Assembly (NCBI GenBank): GCA_002698225.1
Contig: NZWD01000013.1
Coordinates: 1 to 34,862 of the forward strand
Length of the DNA stretch: 34,862 nt
Direction of reading: 5' to 3'
Origin: Methanobacteriota archaeon
Lineage (GTDB): Archaea; Thermoplasmatota; Poseidoniia; Poseidoniales; Thalassarchaeaceae
Within the stretch, counting starts at the first letter, position 1. Each line of letters opens with the position of its first letter. The position numbers were made by a program, and so were the translations under genes. Below, piece after piece: positions 9,901 through 16,304 of this stretch. The notes below the pieces were generated by a model. The model saw nothing but the letters and a program-made list of their open reading frames with translations, did no database searches and was not told where the DNA came from.

Positions 9901-12642
9901 TTGACATGGTCTCTATCTGAATCTGGGATGGCCATGGAGGGGTGGATTTGGAATACATCCGGCAGCCTTTCTGTCGAGGGCGATTCAATTGTGATGTCTG
10001 GCCCCCCTAGTAGTCAGGCTTCCGGTTACTTGCATCTTGACTTGCCTGCAGATTCGCCCCCAGCATTCCATTCCTTCAGCGACGCTAGTGAGGAGTCAGC
10101 TAGTCATGTGCTACGCATGTCTCTCGAGGTCTTGCAGATTCATCGGGCTGCTATTCTCGTGACCTCTCCTACGGTTCAACCTCATATTGTCGATGTCGAC
10201 GAGGAATCTCTCGTCATGGTCAGATTAGAGAATCCAGGCAATGGAGAAGATAGCTATCGCCTCAGCCACGATGTAGTGATTGATGAGAACATCACCGAAG
10301 ATCCAGGAGTCTCTGTCTCCTTCTCCAACGATATAGTAACTCTGGGTGCGGGCAGCCTAACCAGTATACCCATCATGGTCACTCTACCCGAGACAACCCC
10401 TGCTGGGCACCCAGTGGGAATATCAATCCTCATGACTTCACTAGGCGATTCGGGTGTCGTCGACTCGGATACTGTCTTGTTGCAAGCGAGGCAGGACCAC
10501 AGATGGGGATTTGAGGCCTTGGTGGAGGGAGACTATCTTGTCGAGGAGGGAATCTACTCGGTATATCCGGGATCGGTGTTCTCGGTTGGGTTCATTGTGA
10601 CAAACGAAGGTAATCTGGTTGACGATCTAGATCTACAGGCCGATTACAACCTGAGTTTGATTGGAGAGGACGGTTCCCTCAACTGGTCAGTGGAGGGGAG
10701 TTCTGCTGAGTCAGTTGGAGTTAACGAGTCGGTCTCCATTACGGTCAACACTACGATTCCCAATGATGCTTGGAACGGCTCAGTGATACATGTATCCGTG
10801 TCGGCCCTAGCACAAGGTGAGGAAATGAGAGTTTTCAGCTTCAACCTCGAGGTCAGTAGAGTTCCCGGGTGGGCTGTATATGCGGATCAGGCGAACCTAG
10901 AGATAGATCCCTCCGGGTCGCAAGTAGAGTTGACAGTTATTCAGATGGGTAATGCTGACTCAAGGCCATATTCGACGATATGGGTTAGTGGAGAAAATGG
11001 ATGGACAGTTGAAGAACCTGATGAGTTGCCCATCCTGTCTCCGGGCCAAACAGCGCCATTGATTCTGAACATCACCCCTCCTGAATCCGCTCAGCATGGC
11101 AGGGTAGTGGAACTGAATATTAGACTGAGAGATGGTGATGGGAGTGGCGAGACCGAAATCACACTACCACTCAGAGTGGCGATAATCAGAGATTTCGACA
11201 TGACTTCTTTAGGGGATTGGGTCGTGTCAGAATCAGGAGGGTTTCCTCTCGTCGAATTGATTAATCAGGGCAATGCTCCGACTACAATTTCCCTCCAGGT
11301 GCTGAGTCTCCCAATTGGGTGGACAGTCTCTGGTCAGACCGAGGTGGTACTAGGGATGGGGGAAATCAGGGGAGTCCCTCTAGAAGTGATTCCTTCCGAG
11401 GCATGGGACGGTAGCATGCAGACAATCAGAATCCTAGCCGAGGATGAGGATGGGAACCAAAGAGAGGAGGCGCTAGACACCTTGCAGGCAACTTACTCCT
11501 GGGCATCGTCTCCGGTTGTTGTTGGGATGAGTGGTGACGAGTCGGTGATTAGAATCCACGGTGCCGATTCAACAACTGCTGTGAGCGATTCTTCAACTGG
11601 TCTTCTGAATGTATTGGCAGATGGTGGCTGGGGTTTGCCCGTGATGGCTTCCGGAGAAGGTCAAATCACCGTTGGCGCTGTGACTCTAACATACCGATCA
11701 CACGCCACTGAGCCGGCTTCTAGAATTTCTACTTGCAGCATTTCCGGGGTTTTGGGAGATATGATAGCCCAATGCACCATCATGAACGGTAGTGACGGGT
11801 TCCATTACACGATGATGCTCATTGATGATGAGGGTAGCATGCTGGGGGCGGCATCCGGATATGTTCCTGAGAATACCTCACTAGGGCCAATCAACCTGAG
11901 TGCGGATGGTTGGACCCCAGAGCCTGGGAGTAAGGTTCTGACAATCAGAATGCTTGATGGAAGGGGCGTACTGACCTATCAAACATCCAAGTCTTATGAT
12001 ATCAGGAGAACTGATTGGAATGTGGGAATAATTGATGTGGAACTCGACGGAGAAGGAGATAGTCAGGAGATTAGAGTGTCTTGGCAGCGCAGTGAAAATG
12101 TGGATGAACTGCTGGCTCAGTATGATGCAGACTGCAGACTGACTCTGACTGTCGAGGATTACACCATGGCTCACAATGTCGATTTGACTGCTCCATTTTC
12201 TGTCGCCTTCGAAATCAGTCGCCCGAGCGTAGCACAGGATGGTGAGGAACTCATAGTGACCATGGGCTGCTCCTTCCCTTGGGATGTCGACTCGAATCCC
12301 AACGATGACGAGGACAGAGTCATTCTATCAGGCGGTACAGTGGAGCCTTCGAGATACCCAGATTTGGGTACTTCAGTAGCTGCAGCGGTTTTGGTAATCG
12401 GAGTCAGCGTTGCCTTCGCATGGATAATCAGGAACAACAGAGAAGGTAAGCAGCTCATGGAAATGGCAATGAGTGCTGCCGAGGAGAAGATGAAGAGTAA
12501 GGCTGTTGAACGGGAGTCGGAAGTAGAGGAGTCTACTGACGATCCTGTTCCGGTGATTGAGGAAACAGAAGATAGCCCTGAACCCGAACCAGAACCTGCG
12601 GATGACTTCGAGGCTAGGTTGAGTAGACTGATGAGGGATTGA
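6994..12642 (+). CDS. Giant surface protein: FG-GAP/VCBS-like Asp-rich repeats, CARDB-like domain, repeated Ig-like domains, C-terminal TM and acidic cytoplasmic tail
   Basis: 1882 aa; N-terminal hydrophobic segment (LGVALMLAMSLSPSLS); repeated DxDGDG motifs (VDVDGDGLQEILVV, LADLDFDGDAELIIA, ADIDGDATLDMVIG); DFSPSEPDPGEQVTVTAWFENVGTADTDD (CARDB-like); TM SVAAAVLVIGVSVAFAWII; tail ...EPEPEPADDFEARLSRLMRD. Confidence 0.88.
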   Translation: MPSPILMTSYPPVLRTPRLRQAVLGVALMLAMSLSPSLSILDSGHRMQTGDGTQDPWTDGGQPWPQSGRTSDRLAVAPTHGPDGGAGDGSPQGASELKSIVEPALNWEYGSYSIGTDALSTPIADLSNSITVGEGAVERCGGSSLFTIIVQKASTSDPTYLRIIEGEDAELAWEADLGQTEYVKAAPLVVDVDGDGLQEILVVYDDSVGDLRIDAWSPRLSCSVTGWSSSSDSSELVWSWTDSSLMISSPDGPYTSSTLGGHKPTTQPLLADLDFDGDAELIIAALEDTSNRDPQVIALGLSDTGPTLLWDVTLDKGTHPSDPAFAQTDDSTGYVILTTIQDSTGSMWVWKLDHDDGEDNWGGYSLGPGESNSDSTPHVRLPGPVIANLDGQSDPEMILTIPTDGDGQGTADGAEFLGMEIGNATEIWSFEASNGFADAPPTAVDTDGDGQHDRVCWVTWSEENILTRHGHAGCHDLGSNPSQAWVKSLERDSGNTNDEIAVSPAAWMDIDGSGEPEVVVAFGRKVWAYDGEDGTVADIWGGSISVSHRTWAALSFADIDGDATLDMVIGDTVISHSAADVRPLLDFRGIDFSPSEPDPGEQVTVTAWFENVGTADTDDQTEAKLYADGQLIGVYEAGTMEPVDPTGSGSIESFSTFWSGPLGEHEFELVLDPGSNVTQTRRDNDAQNVILVIVPTYNATFEIPSEPVRVNPGSSTVALPTIRSTGRLAGTWSLSVDDSELPDGWSWQDDTIGGLSGIEIGVDQTWVPSLRVVAPADALGSDTGYLGLTLTLDSDPGNYSAYASLPVEANRTRGLSLRGPDGTASSSGYGLIGGDANAWVLVHNLGNAAETPVIQVGGTPWGDTDGDGQTDNVVSLYDLDGNSLPALSLDAGEVKLLTARLSVPGDVDLGDFVTTQMTMCVGSGDEEECSTISLSFEASGVIADVHQRSVPASGLQWQVQADLPSDTGQLTWSLSESGMAMEGWIWNTSGSLSVEGDSIVMSGPPSSQASGYLHLDLPADSPPAFHSFSDASEESASHVLRMSLEVLQIHRAAILVTSPTVQPHIVDVDEESLVMVRLENPGNGEDSYRLSHDVVIDENITEDPGVSVSFSNDIVTLGAGSLTSIPIMVTLPETTPAGHPVGISILMTSLGDSGVVDSDTVLLQARQDHRWGFEALVEGDYLVEEGIYSVYPGSVFSVGFIVTNEGNLVDDLDLQADYNLSLIGEDGSLNWSVEGSSAESVGVNESVSITVNTTIPNDAWNGSVIHVSVSALAQGEEMRVFSFNLEVSRVPGWAVYADQANLEIDPSGSQVELTVIQMGNADSRPYSTIWVSGENGWTVEEPDELPILSPGQTAPLILNITPPESAQHGRVVELNIRLRDGDGSGETEITLPLRVAIIRDFDMTSLGDWVVSESGGFPLVELINQGNAPTTISLQVLSLPIGWTVSGQTEVVLGMGEIRGVPLEVIPSEAWDGSMQTIRILAEDEDGNQREEALDTLQATYSWASSPVVVGMSGDESVIRIHGADSTTAVSDSSTGLLNVLADGGWGLPVMASGEGQITVGAVTLTYRSHATEPASRISTCSISGVLGDMIAQCTIMNGSDGFHYTMMLIDDEGSMLGAASGYVPENTSLGPINLSADGWTPEPGSKVLTIRMLDGRGVLTYQTSKSYDIRRTDWNVGIIDVELDGEGDSQEIRVSWQRSENVDELLAQYDADCRLTLTVEDYTMAHNVDLTAPFSVAFEISRPSVAQDGEELIVTMGCSFPWDVDSNPNDDEDRVILSGGTVEPSRYPDLGTSVAAAVLVIGVSVAFAWIIRNNREGKQLMEMAMSAAEEKMKSKAVERESEVEESTDDPVPVIEETEDSPEPEPEPADDFEARLSRLMRD

Positions 12643-13383
12643 TTACAACCTCATCCGCTTTGAGTATAGTTCCTCATACAGAGGCGTCGCCTGCTCGAGG
12701 ACGGCATCTAGAGTGGGGGGAAGTTTCCCGACTCTAGGCCTGTACGGTGAGAATCCAGTTGATAACCAGACTGAATCGTACCAATACTCGCCCCAGATGC
12801 CATCGCAATCCCTCGGACCGGCTTGCCAAGATAGCATGTCTTCAGAGAATGGAATGTCAAGTTGCTGACACAGCATTCCAAGTATTCCTCTCGGATCTTC
12901 GAGTACATCTCTAGAGTCAATAATCGGAGGCTTAGAGCCGTCTTGCGAAGCTCTATCCAAAAGAAGTATTTGCTGAGGAAGACCTGTGGCCCACAGTGAG
13001 ACTTCATGAGTAATCCTAGAAAGTGAAAGAAGAACCTCCTTGGGGTCGCGAATCAAGAAGCAGTTGCTCAGTGAGTTAATCCAATCAACATCCCTGCCGG
13101 GCATGATGTGATGACACATTTGCTTCTGATACCAAATTTCGGCACCCTGAGGAATCTCTGCTGTGAGAGTCTCGGCTATACTCTCGTAGTCGGTCTCGTA
13201 ACTCTCAATCACCCTTTCCGCCCCGGGATGATCGACTCCAGTATGTTCTAGGTAGTGAGCGTAGAATGGTTCGTCGATGGCGTGGCAATCCTCCCTGTTC
13301 TCAAATGAGTACATCATTGCGGTCGAGATGTTCCTAGGCCCCGACCACATAGCCACCCTACAGCCATCATCCACCGCACTCAC
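12643..13383 (-). CDS. Sulfotransferase-like P-loop family protein (GTG start at 13383 or ATG at 13350)
   Basis: MWSGPRNISTAMMYSFENR (PAPS/P-loop-like), CFLIRDPKEVLLS, KPPIIDSRDVLEDPRGILGMLCQQLDIPF, GIWGEYWYDSVWLSTGF. Confidence 0.8.
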   Translation of the reverse strand: MSAVDDGCRVAMWSGPRNISTAMMYSFENREDCHAIDEPFYAHYLEHTGVDHPGAERVIESYETDYESIAETLTAEIPQGAEIWYQKQMCHHIMPGRDVDWINSLSNCFLIRDPKEVLLSLSRITHEVSLWATGLPQQILLLDRASQDGSKPPIIDSRDVLEDPRGILGMLCQQLDIPFSEDMLSWQAGPRDCDGIWGEYWYDSVWLSTGFSPYRPRVGKLPPTLDAVLEQATPLYEELYSKRMRL

Positions 13384-14275
13384 TCCTCACCAAATCGATG
13401 TACAGTCCTTGCAGTCTCTCACACATTGGGCCGCGACTACCGCTGCCCACTGGCTTGCTATCAAACGATACCACTGGAGTCAGCCCAGCGAATGTCCCGG
13501 TTACGAACGCCTCGTCCGCTAATCTCACATCGTCCAAGGTGAAGTTTCCCTCGATTGCTGCAATCCCATTTGAGCGGCAAATCTCGAGTACCTTTTTGCG
13601 AGTGATTCCGTCGAGACAGTACTCTCCAGAAGAAGTCCAAACCTCTCCGTCTCGAACGATGAAGAAGTGGGTGGAGTTGCATGTTGAGACATAGCCGTGC
13701 GGGTCTAGCATCAGCCCCTCATCCCCCCCCAGCTCGCCTGCTTCTATACAGGCGGCAATACAATTGTGCTTAGACAGGCTGTTTATCCTAGGGTCCTGAG
13801 TATTTTGCCCTCCCCTCCTCGTGTTAACTGAAACTAGGCTAATGCCGTCTCTCGCCCTTTCCTCATTAGCCCTCTTGAACTCTGGGATAATTACCAAAGT
13901 GGGCTTGCTGGAGATTACCCATGGTGCCTGATAAGGGGTGGGCTTGAGCCCCCTGCTGACAATCAACCGGATGTGAACTCCGTCTGACATTCCGTTAGCA
14001 TCGATTACCCTTTGAATCTCAGAAAGAATCTCTTCTCTGGTTTTGCCAATCTCCATGGAAATCGAGTCTGCACCATGAAATAACCGATCCATATGGTCAT
14101 CAATGAAGGAAAGGTGACCATTGTACAGTCTAAATGATTCCCATACGCCATCTCCCAACAAGAATCCCGCATCGAATACAGAGACCTTGGCCTCATTCCT
14201 ATGGACCAAGTCTCCATTAATCGAGATGGTTACTTCTGAGTTACGAGGGTCGTCCTCATACTCGTGAGTACCCAT
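13367..14275 (-). CDS. PLP-dependent class IV aminotransferase (branched-chain/D-amino-acid aminotransferase-like); ORF track start 14287 is TTG
   Basis: SVFDAGFLLGDGVWESFRLYNG, IRLIVSRGLKP, DPRINSLSKHNCIAA (Lys region), YVSTCNSTHFFIVRDGEVWT, CLDGITRKKVLEIC, EAFVTGTFAGLTPV. Confidence 0.9.
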   Translation of the reverse strand: MGTHEYEDDPRNSEVTISINGDLVHRNEAKVSVFDAGFLLGDGVWESFRLYNGHLSFIDDHMDRLFHGADSISMEIGKTREEILSEIQRVIDANGMSDGVHIRLIVSRGLKPTPYQAPWVISSKPTLVIIPEFKRANEERARDGISLVSVNTRRGGQNTQDPRINSLSKHNCIAACIEAGELGGDEGLMLDPHGYVSTCNSTHFFIVRDGEVWTSSGEYCLDGITRKKVLEICRSNGIAAIEGNFTLDDVRLADEAFVTGTFAGLTPVVSFDSKPVGSGSRGPMCERLQGLYIDLVRSECGG

Positions 14276-14283
14276 CTCAAACC

Positions 14284-15195
14284 TCAAAACTTATTCCCAG
14301 TAAGTCGTTCGTACATCGACGCATACAACTCAGCGGTCTTGTCAATCATCTCCTGGGGTAGGGCAGATATTGGAGGCTCGTCAAGACCCTTGTCCCTCGC
14401 ATCATATAGTGACTCGTGATGTCCGATGTCAATGTAGTGCTCTCTGACGAATTCTTTCGACAGAGATTCAATTCTGCCTTGTGAATAGGTCTCAGCATCC
14501 CACCATCTGTCTTCATCCAGAGTGCCAAATGAGTCCACCAGGACTGGCTTTCTTCCGGGCCCAAGTGCGAACTCTTTCTTTCCATCAACATGAATCAGTC
14601 CTCGCTTTCCAGCCTCCCTCTCGATTATGGCATCAATCTTGAGTACAGCTTCCAAAATCGAGTCGAATTCCTGTTCGGTCATATTAGATATTTGTAGAGC
14701 CTCCTCCCTGTCTAGAAGACGATCAAATGGTTCGAACTTTGTAGATACCTCAAGATACGGTTCCGGTAGTTTGCAGTTCTCCTCGATCTCAGTTCCCGGT
14801 TCAAAGCCGAACTCCTCGGCCCCTACCTCGCCCTTGGCATAGCGGCGCCAACCCGAGCCGGCTAGGTGATGTCTGCAAATTACCTCGAGCGGTACGAACA
14901 CATTCTCCATGTCCCTAGGTATGGCTCCAGGCTCCTTGATTACCTCGAAGCGCTTGGCTAGACACCTGTCAGGAGCGTTCATCTCAATCAAATGCGTGTC
15001 ACAAATTCCTTCCTCAGTAATGAGGTCGAACCAGTGACAAGTCGTCCGGTTCAGGCTCTCTCCCTTGCGCGGGATTAATGAGGGTATAATCTGGTCATAT
15101 ACCGAAATCTGGTCAGTGTACCTGAACTCTAACACATCCGGATTGTTTGTACTCCAGACTTGCTTGACCTTGCCGCTGTATAGTAACTCACCCAT
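14284..15195 (-). CDS. purC: Phosphoribosylaminoimidazole-succinocarboxamide (SAICAR) synthase (ORF track start 15237; ATG at 15195 preferred)
   Basis: MGELLYSGKVKQVW...FRYTDQISVYDQIIPSLIPRKGESLNRTTCHWF, EVICRHHLAGSGWRRY, GLIHVDGKKEFALG, VLVDSFGTLDEDRWWD. Confidence 0.95.
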   Translation of the reverse strand: MGELLYSGKVKQVWSTNNPDVLEFRYTDQISVYDQIIPSLIPRKGESLNRTTCHWFDLITEEGICDTHLIEMNAPDRCLAKRFEVIKEPGAIPRDMENVFVPLEVICRHHLAGSGWRRYAKGEVGAEEFGFEPGTEIEENCKLPEPYLEVSTKFEPFDRLLDREEALQISNMTEQEFDSILEAVLKIDAIIEREAGKRGLIHVDGKKEFALGPGRKPVLVDSFGTLDEDRWWDAETYSQGRIESLSKEFVREHYIDIGHHESLYDARDKGLDEPPISALPQEMIDKTAELYASMYERLTGNKF

Positions 15196-15246
15196 GATAG
15201 AGTTGGGCGATAGCACGACGATGAACATTCCTGACACTAATTCAGG

Positions 15247-16218
15247 TCAGTCTCTTCGCAGAGATTGGTACAGTATGAACACCATAAGCAGAGAAATCAC
15301 GATCCAGCGGGAATCAAATGCATCAACTTCCGGCTTATCGGATTCTCCGAAGATATCGTTCACATCATCCAATTGTGGAGAGTGCTGTGAGGACATCAGC
15401 ACTATGCCATCGACATAGTATGCCTGGCCTCCTCGAAGACCCTTGGAGACTGCCTTCTGTGAAGTCATTGAACCGACCATGAAGTCACAATCCCCTCTCT
15501 TCAGGTCTTGTACGGCCTCAAACTCACCGCCGCTATTCCAAACTCTGAACGATAGTTGAGTAGAGTAGTGGCTTGAAATGCGAGAGGTCACCATCTCAAA
15601 CATATCTACCTCGAATCCCCTCATCTCAGCAGAACCGTCCAACCAAGACATTGGAGTCCCTTGATCATACATGCAAGCGACTAACTCCTGCTCATCCTGG
15701 ATAATCTCATCAAGCACCCCTCCATCGGTTGGGGTAGGCCATAGGTGGGTCTCTGAGATGAGTGTCATGTCCATCTCGGGCTCGCCTAGGAACCATGTCA
15801 AGTATGCATCATAATCCGAATTTGAGGCGAACACTTCCCTCAATGCTGAATTGATTGCATTTAGCAGATCCGCGTTTCCAGACTCCTGTTGAGAGTCCGG
15901 CCTAACTACAGGTGTGTAGAATTCAGTTCGCTCTATCATGCCTACAATCTCTAGACCGGGGGTATTCTCTGAGTTGTCAGGGTCAGTAGCAATCATCTGC
16001 GAGGTCAAAAAGAAGTCGATATTTCCCACCATCAGGTCCCGCATCGCCATGTTGTAGTCTAGATAGCTCTGCTCCGAAATGTGCGAATACGGATCGATAA
16101 GATAGGATACTGAAACTTCCTCAGAGCTCGCTACTGAGTAATCCGAACTTGCAGAAGCCAATATGGTAGGAGAAAGTAGCAATGAGGCTAGACATAGGCA
16201 AGTGGTGAATGCCCTCAT
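15247..16218 (-). CDS. Solute-binding protein, SBP_bac_3-related, with apparently permuted half-domains and C-terminal TM anchor
   Basis: Signal peptide MRAFTTCLCLASLLLSPTILASA; C-lobe-like AMRDLMVGNIDFFLTSQ...LLNAINSALREVFASNSDYDAYLTWFLGEP precedes N-lobe-like LVACMYDQGTPMSWLDGSAEMRGFEVDMFEMVTSRI...LKRGDCDFMVGSMTSQKAVSKGLRGGQAYYVDGIVLM; C-terminal RWIVISLLMVFILYQSLRRD. Confidence 0.75.
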   Translation of the reverse strand: MRAFTTCLCLASLLLSPTILASASSDYSVASSEEVSVSYLIDPYSHISEQSYLDYNMAMRDLMVGNIDFFLTSQMIATDPDNSENTPGLEIVGMIERTEFYTPVVRPDSQQESGNADLLNAINSALREVFASNSDYDAYLTWFLGEPEMDMTLISETHLWPTPTDGGVLDEIIQDEQELVACMYDQGTPMSWLDGSAEMRGFEVDMFEMVTSRISSHYSTQLSFRVWNSGGEFEAVQDLKRGDCDFMVGSMTSQKAVSKGLRGGQAYYVDGIVLMSSQHSPQLDDVNDIFGESDKPEVDAFDSRWIVISLLMVFILYQSLRRD

Positions 16219-16259
16219 GACTCTAGGGGCTGAGATTGCGACTTAGCATTGGTGGTCCG

Positions 16260-16280
16260 CCTAGACTATATTCATCTAGG
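16260..16280. promoter_or_regulatory. Candidate bidirectional promoter/operator: TATA-like core inside a perfect 6-bp inverted repeat
   Basis: CCTAGA-ctatattca-TCTAGG (16260-16265 / 16275-16280) between divergent SBP (start 16218) and permease fusion (ATG 16305). Confidence 0.45.
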
Positions 16281-16304
16281 AGTCTCGGGACAACGAGGAT
16301 TGCC

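Noticed and set aside
7230-12458. Minus-strand ORFs inside the 1882-aa surface protein gene
   Set aside because: Fully antisense to a well-supported CDS with recognisable repeats; no domain content of their own.
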